Positions 53,831 to 64,000 of a stretch of 64,000 nt of DNA are shown piece by piece. The notes under the pieces are model-generated. The model searched no databases and had not been told where the DNA came from. It saw only the letters and a list, made by a program, of their open reading frames with translations. Both the position numbers and the translations under genes were made by a program. The stretch's first letter is position 1. Each line of letters starts with the position of its first letter. The stretch comes from Streptomyces caelestis (GTDB taxonomy: Bacteria; Actinomycetota; Actinomycetes; Streptomycetales; Streptomycetaceae): positions 62,001 to 126,000 of the forward strand of contig NZ_LGCN01000074.1 in NCBI RefSeq assembly GCF_001279005.1, given 5' to 3'.

Positions 53831-54309
53831 GCCTTCTCCGGATCGGGTGGAGGCGGGACCGGCACAGTGCGTTCCGGCATGACTCTCGTCGGTCACCGCA
53901 GCACCGTACAGCCGTCGCCGTGGTCCGCAGTGGACCTCGGCACAAGCCGGACCGACCGACGCGCCCGCTGCGCCGCCGTGTTCTCCCCGGCCGACGCTCC
54001 CCGGCGGTTCGCCGTCCCGTTCGGCTGCGTCGGCGCCCGCCCGGACGGCCACGCGCGGGAACCGTGGAGCCGTACCGGCACCCCGCACGACGGCCGTCGC
54101 CTGCGCGTCGACCCGCCCGCCCACGGTGCGGCCGTGTACCGGCTCGGGGTCCCGGCCGGGCCCGTCGCACGGCTGGGCGCGAGACGGTGTCGGTGGTGCG
54201 GTCGGGGTGGCCGCGGTCGTCGGGGCGGTGCACGGTGGACCTTCCGGCGTTCCGGAGGACGGGTCCCGCCCGCCGTGCCGGCCTGACGGGACGGCGTCTT
54301 CGGGCCGGG
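53831..54309. other. Intergenic stretch, no firm gene
   Basis: One top-strand frame (about 53930-54240, with FAVPFGCVGARPDG and DGRRLRVDPPAHG) looks protein-like in composition, but has no start, no Shine-Dalgarno site and no family that I can name. Could be another remnant. Confidence 0.4.
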
Positions 54310-55818
54310 TCAGATCTTCTCGGCGGCCCGCTCCGCGGGAGCGGGCCGGTCCTCCGCCGAAGGGGCGGGCGCCGTGTCGAACTCCGTGAGCATGGCTTTC
54401 GTGAAGCCGAAGCAGTAGGTGGCGAGGAAGCCCGTCACATAACCGACGACCAGGCCGGCGGCGTAGACGGCGACCGTCCGCCCCGGGCCGTGGTTGCCGT
54501 CGAGGAGGGGGAACAGCGCCCATCCGGAGGGGCCGATCGCGGTCGAACCGACGTCCGTGCCCAGCTGGTTGAAGAGGCCGACGAACGCGCCGCCGAAGGC
54601 TCCGCCCGTGCAGGCGGTGACGAACGGACGCCCCAGGGGGAGGGACACGCCGTAGATGAGGGGCTCTCCGACGCCGAGGAAGCCGGGCCAGAGCGCGGAC
54701 TTGACGGTCGTCCGGATCGAGGTGTTGTGCCGCAGCCGGCAGTAGACCGCGATCGCCGCACCGACCTGTCCCGCACCCGCCATCGCGAGGATCGGCAGCA
54801 GGACGGTGAAGCCGGCGCCCTCGATGAGGGTCGTGTGGATGGGGATCAGGGCCTGGTGCAGGCCCAGCATGACCAGCGGCAGGAAGAGGCCGCCGAGGAG
54901 GAACCCGGCGCCCGCGCCGCCGTGGGACAGCAGCCGGTCGGCGCCGTCCCCGATCCGGGTGGAGACCTCCCCGGCGAGGAACATCAGTCCGAACAGGGTC
55001 GCCAGTCCGGCCACGAGCACGGTGACGGTGGGCGTCACCAGGACGTCGAGGGCCTCGGGGACCCGGCGCCGGCACCACTTCTCCACGCACACGCCGAGCC
55101 ACGCGGCGCCCAGGGCCCCGAGCACGCCGCCCTGTCCCGGCGAGAGGTGCCGGCCGAACACCTCGACGTCCGCCACTCCGGCGTAGACGATGATCGACGC
55201 GATGGCGCCGCCCAGGACCGGTGTACCGCCGAACTCCTTGGCCGTGTTGTGGCCGACGAAGACGGCGATCAGCGCCATGAACCCGGACGCCACGGCGGCC
55301 AGCGCCGGGGTGACCCCCGGCAGCCAGTGCAGGTTGACCAGCAGGCCGTTCAGGCCGGCGATGATGCCGCAGCCGATGAGCGCGGGGATCAGCGGTACGA
55401 AGATGTTCGCGATCCGGCGCAGGAACAGCTTGAACGGCGTGGCGTTCCTCGCCTTCCGCTGCGCCCTGAGCGCCGCTCCCTGCGCGGCGAGCGCCTCGGC
55501 CGTCACGGGCCCGTCCCCGCGGTCCGGGGCGGGGGACGCCGTCGCGGCCCCGGTCCTCTCCGCCTCGACCAGGGCCTCGAACTCCGGGGTGACGCGCGCC
55601 ACCGTTCCCGGTCCCAGCACGATCTGGCAGGTGTCGTCCTCGACGACGCCCATGACCGCGGGAAGCGCCTTGAGCTGCTCGTCCCGCACGAGGGAGCGGT
55701 CACGCAGACCCAGTCTGAGACGGGTCATGCAGTGGGCCACCGACGCCACGTTCTCCGCGCCGCCGACCAGGGGGAGGATCGCGGCGGCGGTGGCGTGGTG
55801 CTTGTTCTCGTCGCTCAT
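54310..55818 (-). CDS. PTS EIIBC component, glucose/sucrose superfamily (MurNAc/sucrose type)
   Basis: 502 residues. The EIIB domain covers 1-~75, with the phosphorylated C30 in SVAHCMTRLRLGLRD and LGPGTV; a linker is followed by the membrane EIIC (~130-490) with about ten helices and GEPLIYGVSLPLGRPF, the conserved substrate-site GEPLxxG. No EIIA domain is fused, so a soluble EIIA-Glc is needed from elsewhere. Two GAAA-N5-TTTC sites lie upstream; such sites are used by RpiR/MurR-type regulators, which favours N-acetylmuramic acid or a related amino sugar. This is an inference. No murQ gene adjoins. Confidence 0.88.
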   Translation of the reverse strand: MSDENKHHATAAAILPLVGGAENVASVAHCMTRLRLGLRDRSLVRDEQLKALPAVMGVVEDDTCQIVLGPGTVARVTPEFEALVEAERTGAATASPAPDRGDGPVTAEALAAQGAALRAQRKARNATPFKLFLRRIANIFVPLIPALIGCGIIAGLNGLLVNLHWLPGVTPALAAVASGFMALIAVFVGHNTAKEFGGTPVLGGAIASIIVYAGVADVEVFGRHLSPGQGGVLGALGAAWLGVCVEKWCRRRVPEALDVLVTPTVTVLVAGLATLFGLMFLAGEVSTRIGDGADRLLSHGGAGAGFLLGGLFLPLVMLGLHQALIPIHTTLIEGAGFTVLLPILAMAGAGQVGAAIAVYCRLRHNTSIRTTVKSALWPGFLGVGEPLIYGVSLPLGRPFVTACTGGAFGGAFVGLFNQLGTDVGSTAIGPSGWALFPLLDGNHGPGRTVAVYAAGLVVGYVTGFLATYCFGFTKAMLTEFDTAPAPSAEDRPAPAERAAEKI

Positions 55819-55860
55819 GGTGCGGTCGCGCCTCGCTGTGAAGGGGGTGGGCGAGTCCTC

Positions 55861-55873
55861 GAAATTTTCTTTC
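55861..55873. promoter_or_regulatory. Operator 1, GAAA-N5-TTTC, upstream of the PTS gene
   Basis: GAAATTTTCTTTC; starts 42 bases before the PTS start codon (leftward gene), in an AT-rich island unlike the surroundings. Confidence 0.65.
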
Positions 55874-55891
55874 CGTGATGCTGCTCGAAAC

Positions 55892-55906
55892 TGAAAGATA
55901 TTTTCA
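55892..55906. promoter_or_regulatory. Operator 2, TGAAA-N5-TTTCA, upstream of the PTS gene
   Basis: TGAAAGATATTTTCA; its centre is 32 bases (about three helix turns) from the first site, so two dimers could bind the same face. Typical of RpiR/MurR-type repressors. Confidence 0.7.
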
Positions 55907-56112
55907 TCACTCCGGAGCGTCAAGCGTCCGCGAGCGACATGCCCCGCGGAAGCCGGGGACACCGGGCTCCCCTCACCCCCGAGGGCCATGCCGACGCGCC
56001 CTCGGGAACGAAGAGCGGCGAGACGTCCCGGAGTGCCCGGGCCACCCTCGCCCGGCCCACCCGCTCGCCTCACGGCTCTCCGCGGGAGGGTCGCACAGAT
56101 CACACACCCCTA

Positions 56113-56135
56113 AATAGGAATCTGATATGCCAATT
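56113..56135 (+). promoter_or_regulatory. NsrR-like operator upstream of the flavohemoglobin gene
   Basis: A 23-bp imperfect dyad, AATAGGAATCTGA then TATGCCAATT, with terminal AA/TT, central ATCTGA and CCA matching about two thirds of the S. coelicolor hmpA1 NsrR site as I recall it. It is in an AT-rich island 62 bases before the ATG and overlaps a likely -10 (TAACTA). Confidence 0.6.
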
Positions 56136-56196
56136 AACTAGCATGCTGGTGCGCGCGACCCATGAAGCACACCAGTGCCGATCAAGGAGCCACAGG

Positions 56197-58306
<2,110 letters not shown>

Positions 58307-58325
58307 CCCACCGGGTCGCCGCGCG

Positions 58326-58365
58326 CCCGTGCCCCGGCCGGACACGTGGCCGGCCGGGGCACGGG
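58326..58365. terminator. Bidirectional 16-bp perfect hairpin
   Basis: CCCGTGCCCCGGCCGG (58326-58341) and its complement (58350-58365) flank an eight-base loop, between the convergent serine hydrolase remnant and the hemerythrin gene. Confidence 0.88.
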
Positions 58366-58371
58366 CCGGTC

Positions 58372-58845
58372 TCAGCCCGCCGGCTGCCGCATCCGCGTGC
58401 CGACGCGGGCGCGCACCGTCTCGACCGCCTCCCACTGCTCGGTCGACAGGGCCGCCAAGGCGGCCGGGAAGACACCGTCCTGTTCCTTCAGGATGTGTTC
58501 GCGCAGCAGGTCGAGCGCCCGGACCAGCCGGTCCGGCCAGGCGGCGTCCCGCGGCGTGCCGGCCGCGGCCTCCTCCAGCACGGTCTCGACGCGGCGGTGT
58601 TCCGCCTCGAGCGCGGCCATCCGCTCGGGGAACTCGTCGGTGAGAGCGGGGAACAGCCCGTGCTCCTCGACCTGGGTGTGGGGTTCCAGCACCGCGCCGA
58701 TCCGCCGGGCCAGTTCGGCCATCCGGTCGGTGTCGCCGGCGCGGTGGGCGTCCCGGGCGTGGCCGATCAGGTCCACCACCGCGTCGTGCTCGCGGGTGAG
58801 GTCGTCGATCGCCGTCAGGGACTGGCAGCCGCAGTACTCGCACAT
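58372..58845 (-). CDS. Hemerythrin domain protein of the narK operon
   Basis: 157 residues from an ATG with GAGGAG nine bases upstream. The N-terminus has an extra Cys-rich motif, MCEYCGCQSL, before the hemerythrin bundle (REHDAVVDLIGHARDAH, EPHTQVEEHGLFPAL, EAEHRRVETVLEE, LREHILKEQDGVFPA). Ligand His/Glu are in the right order for a di-iron site. The CxxCxC could bind a metal or react with NO. It starts 26 bases after the narK stop in the same direction, so the two probably share a transcript and a role in nitrogen-oxide or O2 sensing or repair. Confidence 0.9.
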   Translation of the reverse strand: MCEYCGCQSLTAIDDLTREHDAVVDLIGHARDAHRAGDTDRMAELARRIGAVLEPHTQVEEHGLFPALTDEFPERMAALEAEHRRVETVLEEAAAGTPRDAAWPDRLVRALDLLREHILKEQDGVFPAALAALSTEQWEAVETVRARVGTRMRQPAG

Positions 58846-58871
58846 GGTGTGGCTCCTCGGGGGTGCGACGG

Positions 58872-60116
58872 TCAGTTCGGACGGCCGACGGGGACGCGGG
58901 CGACCCCGCGGCGGACGCCGGTCGCGGTGTAGGCCAGGGCCGCCACGGACACCAGGGCCAGCAGCACCAGGCCCACGGCGTAGGAGCCGTACGCGCCGTA
59001 CAGGGCGCCCATGACCAGCGGCGGCAGGAAGCCGCCGAGGCCGCCGGCCGCACCGACGACGCCGGTGACCGAGCCGACCTTGTTCGCCGGGGCCAGCAGG
59101 GCCACGAGGGCGAAGACGGCGCCGCTTCCGGCGCCGAGCGCCGCGGCCATGACGAGGAACGCGAGGGTGCCGACGGGCGCCAGCGCGGGGGTGAACGACT
59201 GCGCGAGCGCACCGGCGACCACGAGGGCCAGCGCGCCGTCGAGCACCCGTACGGGGCCGACGCGGTCCGACAGCCAGCCGCCGACCGGCCGCATGGCCAC
59301 GGCCAGCAGCACGAACCCCGCCATCCGGTTGGCCGCGTCCGCCTGGGTGAGGTCGTAACCGGTCTTCAGGTAGGTGGGCAGGTAGACCGAGAAGGCGACG
59401 TAGCCGCCGAAGGCCACCGCGTACAGGGTGGACGCCTGCCAGGTGATGCCCAGGGTGAAGGTCGCGGCCAGTCGGCGTGTCAGCGGCTCGGTCGGCACGG
59501 TGCGCCCGGGGGCGTCGCGCAGCAGCAGGGCGGCGACCGCCGCGTACACGGCCAGCGCCGCGGCGGTGATCAGGAACGGGTTGGCCGTTCCGTGCGCGTC
59601 GACCAGCTTGACCGTGGTGAGGGCGCTGATCGCGGTACCGCCCATGCCGGCGCCGAAGACGCCGATGGCCAGGCCCCTGCGTTCGGGCGGGAACCAGGCG
59701 CTGACGAACGGCACGCCGACGGCGAAGGAGGTGCCGCCGATGCCGAGGAAGAGGCCGCCGACCAGCAGCGCGGCGAGCGAGGAGTGCCCGGCCAGGCCCA
59801 GGTGGAGCACGGGCACGATGGTGGCCGCCGAGACCAGCGGGAACATCACCCGCCCGCCGAACCGGTCGGTGAGCGCGCCGACCGGGACGCGGCCCAGGGA
59901 ACCCACCACGACGGGGACCGCCACCAGCAGCGACTGCTGGAACGACGACAGGTGCAAGGAGTCCTTCAGCCTGGGGGCGAGAGGGCTGAGCAGTGCCCAG
60001 GCCCAGAAGTTGAGGGCGAACCCGGCCGTGGCCAGGGCCAGCATCAGCCAGGCGCGGCCGGTCACGTCCGCACCGGCTGCCGGTGCTCGTTTCGACTTGC
60101 TCGACGGCTGGAGCAT
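58872..60116 (-). CDS. narK: NarK-type nitrate/nitrite transporter (MFS)
   Basis: 414 residues, twelve hydrophobic helices, from an ATG with GGGAGGA four bases upstream. The nitrate signature GAGMGGTAISALTTVKLVD and a second Gly-rich stretch (GAAGGLGGFLPPLVMGALYG), with the conserved Arg in helix 2 (GSLGRVPVGALTDRFGG), are those of NarK/NasA nitrate porters. It is divergent from narG, which begins 0.85 kb away, and is followed by a hemerythrin gene. It should supply nitrate to the Nar reductase or export nitrite. Confidence 0.93.
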   Translation of the reverse strand: MLQPSSKSKRAPAAGADVTGRAWLMLALATAGFALNFWAWALLSPLAPRLKDSLHLSSFQQSLLVAVPVVVGSLGRVPVGALTDRFGGRVMFPLVSAATIVPVLHLGLAGHSSLAALLVGGLFLGIGGTSFAVGVPFVSAWFPPERRGLAIGVFGAGMGGTAISALTTVKLVDAHGTANPFLITAAALAVYAAVAALLLRDAPGRTVPTEPLTRRLAATFTLGITWQASTLYAVAFGGYVAFSVYLPTYLKTGYDLTQADAANRMAGFVLLAVAMRPVGGWLSDRVGPVRVLDGALALVVAGALAQSFTPALAPVGTLAFLVMAAALGAGSGAVFALVALLAPANKVGSVTGVVGAAGGLGGFLPPLVMGALYGAYGSYAVGLVLLALVSVAALAYTATGVRRGVARVPVGRPN

Positions 60117-60214
60117 GCCGTCCGTCCTCCCTGTTCGCGGTGCGGCCCGGATCAGTCGGCGCCGCGGGCGCCGGAGCTGTGTCCCGGCGTCCCACGACCA
60201 CTATCCGCAGCGGG

Positions 60215-60690
60215 AGGCGGTGGGCGAGTGGGCCGTCGGTCCCCGTCGCCGGGGACCGGCGGTCCCGGAACCGGGGTCCGAACGGCGTCCCGCACCGGCC
60301 GGCCGGACGCGCCGCGGCCCGCCGGGCCCGGGCCCCCTCGCCTCGGGGCCGTGACCGAAGCGGATCAGCACCTGCGGGCGGCGCCACCGGGCGCCGGGGA
60401 CCCGCATCGCCTCCCGCGGGTCCGGCCGCTTCGTGGCCCGGTGGAGCAGCGAGGTCCGCACCCCGTGGGCGGTGGCCGCCGGCAGCGTCCGTTCCCGTGC
60501 CCGGCCGGCCGCGAACCAGTCCCGCGGCCGGTCGCCGGCGGTCCACGCCAGGGCGACCCGGGCGTGCCGTTCGGACCGCGTCCGGGGCAGGCCCGGCGCG
60601 GGCGCCCGGCCGGTGAAGTCGCGCACCGGCATGCGTCCGGCGGCGTCCGGCGGGCGGACGGCGGTGAGGGGTACGCCGTACGGGCCCGGC
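60215..60690 (-). pseudogene. Acg-family nitroreductase remnant
   Basis: On the bottom strand GRMPVRDFTGRAPAP, RPRDWFAAGRARERTL, ATAHGVRTSLLHRATK, PQVLIRFGHGPE follow the C-terminal half of Acg-type FMN-binding nitroreductases (M. tuberculosis Rv2032 family). The N-terminal half is missing and no start is present. It lies in the narK-narG gap; such genes usually belong to hypoxia/NO regulons, which fits the neighbourhood. The rest of the 853-bp gap (60117-60969) has no recognised gene. Confidence 0.7.
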
Positions 60691-60969
60691 CCGGGCGGAA
60701 CGACCCGGGCGCGGCTTTGCCGCCGCCGGTCCGGTCGGGCCCGGCGTCACCGGGCCTCCGCCCCGCCCCGTGGGCCGGGCGGGCCCTGCCGGCGTCCGGT
60801 GGTCCCCGCCGGGCGGGCGCCGGGCCGAACGGCCTCGCCCGGCCGGGTGCTTCGGCCCGGCCGTGCCGAGGGGCCCTGGACGGCGGGCGGGAAGCGGGCC
60901 GGAAGGAGGGGGGACCGGGGCCGTTCGGCCCAAGGCCGCCCCCGCGGCCGGAACCTAGCGTTCTCGACC

Positions 60970-63900
60970 ATGGAGAACGATCACAGCGCACCCCGGGGAC
61001 GGGCCCTCTCCCCGCAGGGCTGGCCGCTGGCCGCGCGCAGACTGCTGAACCGCCGTGAGGTCTCGTCCGACGGGCGCGCGGTGTTCGGTGAGGGCGACCC
61101 GAAGTGGGAGGGGTTCTACCGGGACCGCTGGTCCCACGACAAGGTGGTGCGCTCCACCCACGGCGTCAACTGCACCGGCTCCTGCTCCTGGATGGTGTAC
61201 GTCAAGGACGGCATCATCACCTGGGAGCACCAGGCCACCGACTACCCGTCGATCGGCGCCGACTGCCCCGAGTACGAGCCGCGCGGCTGCCCGCGCGGCG
61301 CGTCGTTCTCCTGGTACACCTACTCGCCGAGCCGGGTCCGCCACCCGTACGTGCGCGGTGCGCTGCTGAAGCTGTGGCGCGAGGCCCGCGAGCGGCTCGG
61401 CGACCCGGTGGCGGCGTGGGCGGAGATCACCGGTGACCCGGCGAAGGCCCGCGCCTACAAGCGGGCCCGTGGCAAGGGCGGGCTGGTGCGGGCCGACTGG
61501 GACGAGGTGACCGAGCTGGTCGCCGCCGCCCAGGTCCACACCGTCAAGGCGTACGGCCCGGACCGCGTCGCCGGGTTCTCCCCCATCCCGGCGATGTCGA
61601 TGGCGTCGTTCGCGGCCGGCTCCCGCTTCATGTCGCTGATCGGCGGCACCCTGCTGTCGTTCTACGACTGGTACGCCGATCTGCCGGTCGCCTCCCCGCA
61701 GGTCTTCGGCGACCAGACGGACGTGCCGGAGGCGGCGGACTGGTGGAACGCCGGCTATCTGATCATGTGGGGTTCCAACATCCCGGTCACCCGCACCCCG
61801 GACGCGCACTTCCTCACCGAGTCCCGCTACAACGGCACCAAGGTCGTCGCCGTCAGCCCGGACTACGCCGACAACGTCAAGCACGCCGACGAGTGGGTCT
61901 CCCCGCATCCGGGCACCGACGGCGCGCTGGCGATGGCCATGGGCCATGTGATCCTGCGGGAGTTCCTGGTCGACCGCGAGGTGCCGTACTTCCGGGACTA
62001 CCTGAGGAAGTTCACCGACGCCCCGTTCCTGATCACCCTGCGCGAGCACACGGCGGGCGGTCTCGTGCCGGACGGTTTCCTGACCGCCGCCGACCTCGGT
62101 CACGAGGAGGAGAACGCCGGCTCCAAGACCGTCCTGCTCGACGCGGCCACGGGTGAGCCGGTCGTGCCGAACGGCTCGCTCGGCTTCCGCTGGGCCACGG
62201 GCGAACAGGGCCGCTGGAACCTCGACCTCGGCGAGGTGACCCCCGAACTGACCTTGCTGGAACGGGCCGACGACACGGTCGGGATCACACTGCCCCGCTT
62301 CGACGAGGGCGCCACCGAGGGCGGGACGACCATGGTCCGCGGAGTGCCGGTCCGCAGGGTCGGCGGGCGCCTGGTCACCACCGTGTTCGACCTGATGCTG
62401 GCCCAGTACGGCGTGCGGCGGCCGGGGCTGCCGGGCAGCTGGCCGGTGTCGTACGAGGACGCCACCGAGCCGTACACGCCCGCCTGGCAGGAGACGGTCA
62501 CGTCCGTGCCGGCGGAGCAGGCCGCCAGGATCGCGCGGGAGTTCGCCCGCAACGCCGAGCGCACGGGCGGCCGCTCCATGATCGCGCTGGGGGCCGGCAC
62601 CAACCACTGGTTCCACTCCGACACCATCTACCGGGCGTTCCTGGCGCTGACCACCCTGACCGGCTGCCAGGGCGTCAACGGCGGCGGCTGGGCCCACTAC
62701 GTCGGCCAGGAGAAGGTGCGCCCGCTCACCGGCTTCCAGCACCTGGCGTTCGCCTTCGACTGGCAGCGGCCGACCCGGCACATGGCGGGCACCTCGTACT
62801 GGTACCTCAACTCCGACCAGTGGCGCTACGAGGCGTTCGGGCCGGACGAACTGGCCTCCCCGCTGGGCGAGGGGCGGTTCGCGGGCAAGGGGTTCGCCGA
62901 CTGTCTGGCGCAGGCGGTGCGGCTGGGCTGGACGCCGGGGCACCCCGGCTTCAACCGCAACCCGCTCGACCTGGCGGACGAGGCGGCGGCGCGGGGACGT
63001 CCGGTCGTCGAGCACGTCGTGGACGAACTGAAGGCGGGGCGGCTGCGGTTCGCCGCCGAGGACCCCGACGACCCGGCCAACTTCCCGCGCGTGCTGACCG
63101 TGTGGCGGGCGAACCTGCTGGGCTCCTCCGGCAAGGGCAACGAGTACTTCCTGCGCCATCTGCTGGGCACGGACGCGGCCGTCCGCTCCGAGGAGACCCC
63201 GCCCGGGAAGCGTCCGCGGGAGGTGGTGTGGCGGGACGGGGCGCCGGAGGGCAAGCTCGACCTGCTGGTCACCATGGACTTCCGGATGACCTCCACAGGT
63301 CTGCTCTCCGACGTCGTCCTGCCGGCCGCGACCTGGTACGAGAAGGACGACCTGTCCAGCACGGACATGCACCCCTTCGTCCACGCCTTCACCCCGGCCA
63401 TCGCCCCGCCCTGGCAGGCCCGCACCGACTACGACGGCTTCCTCGCCATCGCCGACCGGTTCAGCGACCTGGCCGCCGAGCACCTGGGGACGCGCACCGA
63501 CGTCCTGGCGGTGCCGCTGACGCACGACACCCCCGACGAACTCGCCCAGCCCGGCGGGGTGGTGCGGGACTGGAGGGCCGGCGAGTGCGAGCCGGTGCCC
63601 GGACGCACCATGCCCACACTGGTGGTCGTCGAACGGGACTACGCGGCCGTCGCGCAGAAGATGCGCGCCGTCGGCCCGCTCCTCGACACCCTGGGCACCA
63701 CCACCAAGGGCGTCACCGTCCACCCCGACCGGGAGATCGAGGACCTGCGCCGGCGCTGCGGAACCGTCCGCGACGGCGTGGCCGCGGGCCGGCCGTCGCT
63801 GGCCGGCGCCTCCGACATGTGCGAGGCGATCCTGGCCCTGTCCGGCACCACCAACGGCCGGCTGGCCACCGAGGGGTTCCGCGAGCTGGAGCGGCAGACC

Positions 63901-64000
63901 GGAAGCGAGGGACTGGTGGAACTCGCCGCCGAACGCGAGGCGGAGCGGATCACGTTCGCCGACACCCGCACCCAGCCGCGCTCGGTGATGACCTCCTACG
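60970..64000 (+). CDS. narG: Respiratory nitrate reductase alpha subunit, partial at window edge
   Basis: The first 1010 residues, open to the window end (family length about 1230). H64, C68, C72 and C107 (STHGVNCTGSCSW, EPRGCPRGAS) form the FS0 [4Fe-4S] ligand set of NarG. The molybdo-bis(MGD) domain follows, with DWYADLPVASPQVFGDQTD, IMWGSNIPVTRTPDAHF, GVNGGGWAHYVGQEKVRP and VTMDFRMTSTGLLSDVVLP. No Tat signal, as usual for inward-facing NarG. A clear Shine-Dalgarno site is missing (GGAACC at a long spacing). narH, narJ and narI should follow outside the window. Confidence 0.96.
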   Translation, partial: MENDHSAPRGRALSPQGWPLAARRLLNRREVSSDGRAVFGEGDPKWEGFYRDRWSHDKVVRSTHGVNCTGSCSWMVYVKDGIITWEHQATDYPSIGADCPEYEPRGCPRGASFSWYTYSPSRVRHPYVRGALLKLWREARERLGDPVAAWAEITGDPAKARAYKRARGKGGLVRADWDEVTELVAAAQVHTVKAYGPDRVAGFSPIPAMSMASFAAGSRFMSLIGGTLLSFYDWYADLPVASPQVFGDQTDVPEAADWWNAGYLIMWGSNIPVTRTPDAHFLTESRYNGTKVVAVSPDYADNVKHADEWVSPHPGTDGALAMAMGHVILREFLVDREVPYFRDYLRKFTDAPFLITLREHTAGGLVPDGFLTAADLGHEEENAGSKTVLLDAATGEPVVPNGSLGFRWATGEQGRWNLDLGEVTPELTLLERADDTVGITLPRFDEGATEGGTTMVRGVPVRRVGGRLVTTVFDLMLAQYGVRRPGLPGSWPVSYEDATEPYTPAWQETVTSVPAEQAARIAREFARNAERTGGRSMIALGAGTNHWFHSDTIYRAFLALTTLTGCQGVNGGGWAHYVGQEKVRPLTGFQHLAFAFDWQRPTRHMAGTSYWYLNSDQWRYEAFGPDELASPLGEGRFAGKGFADCLAQAVRLGWTPGHPGFNRNPLDLADEAAARGRPVVEHVVDELKAGRLRFAAEDPDDPANFPRVLTVWRANLLGSSGKGNEYFLRHLLGTDAAVRSEETPPGKRPREVVWRDGAPEGKLDLLVTMDFRMTSTGLLSDVVLPAATWYEKDDLSSTDMHPFVHAFTPAIAPPWQARTDYDGFLAIADRFSDLAAEHLGTRTDVLAVPLTHDTPDELAQPGGVVRDWRAGECEPVPGRTMPTLVVVERDYAAVAQKMRAVGPLLDTLGTTTKGVTVHPDREIEDLRRRCGTVRDGVAAGRPSLAGASDMCEAILALSGTTNGRLATEGFRELERQTGSEGLVELAAEREAERITFADTRTQPRSVMTSY

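Noticed and set aside
53930..54240. Protein-coding gene in the EEP-PTS gap
   Set aside because: No start codon with a ribosome-binding site and no recognisable family; composition alone is not enough.
54310..56103. PTS gene beginning at 56103 instead of 55818
   Set aside because: The extra residues cross the AT-rich operator island and have no EIIB homology; MSDENKHH is a natural start.

Overview
The window is 64 kb of very GC-rich DNA with Streptomyces-type gene content. It has third-position G/C codon use, SpoIIE-type phosphatases, an ECF41 sigma factor, a SigB/SigF-like sigma factor, a class F sortase, a SapA-like secreted protein, a CebR-like regulator beside a GH12 cellulase and an AA10 LPMO, and several genes with purine-rich Shine-Dalgarno sites or leaderless starts. 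The mix of accessory metabolism and many decayed genes suggests a chromosome arm rather than the core, but this is inference. No rRNA or tRNA gene, CRISPR array or intact insertion sequence was recognised.

Layout. 1-7 kb: a left-truncated latex-clearing-protein-type rubber oxygenase, a decayed NEW3-domain glycosidase remnant, a GAF-SpoIIE phosphatase, an ABC ATPase/permease pair, a lipoprotein, and a cluster of Zn-ligand-free ribosomal proteins (L33, L31 type B, L36). 7-25 kb: a P450 behind a nine-copy hexanucleotide repeat, a broken alpha/beta hydrolase, a fused double histidine kinase with its response regulator, a hemerythrin, an unusual SigB-like sigma factor, a YihY-type membrane protein, a glycosyltransferase, a DMT transporter, a polysaccharide deacetylase, a second GAF-SpoIIE phosphatase, a ZIP transporter, and a divergent small membrane protein/ECF41 pair. 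25-32 kb: a P1-peptidase remnant, an Rpf-like secreted protein, a large GH106-type glycosidase with a LacI-type operator, a methyltransferase, a DinB-family pseudogene and a leaderless sirtuin.

32-41 kb: a compact three-gene operon (327-aa unknown protein, HSP90-like ATPase, 997-aa repeat protein), followed by a four-gene operon reading sortase substrate, sortase, ECF sigma factor, putative membrane anti-sigma. 41-54 kb: a TetR regulator divergent from an aldo/keto reductase, a SapA-like protein, several small hypotheticals, two decayed genes (ABC-F and mycoredoxin), a LacI/CebR-like regulator with three GGGAGCGCTCCC boxes ahead of a GH12 endoglucanase and an LPMO, a stand-alone TOPRIM protein, a decayed FAD reductase, an MFS exporter and a secreted EEP phosphatase. 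54-64 kb: a PTS EIIBC gene with tandem GAAA-N5-TTTC sites, a flavohemoglobin with an NsrR-like site, a truncated serine hydrolase, a hemerythrin, a NarK transporter, an Acg-type nitroreductase remnant and the start of narG.

Functional themes. Polymer attack (rubber, cellulose, rhamnosides, possible amino-sugar uptake), nitrogen-oxide metabolism (flavohemoglobin, hemerythrin, NarK, NarG) and multi-layer signalling (two SpoIIE phosphatases, three sigma factors, one two-component system) dominate. At least ten pseudogenes or remnants lie between intact operons. The HSP90/repeat-protein operon and the sortase/sigma operon are the most promising candidates for poorly described systems.
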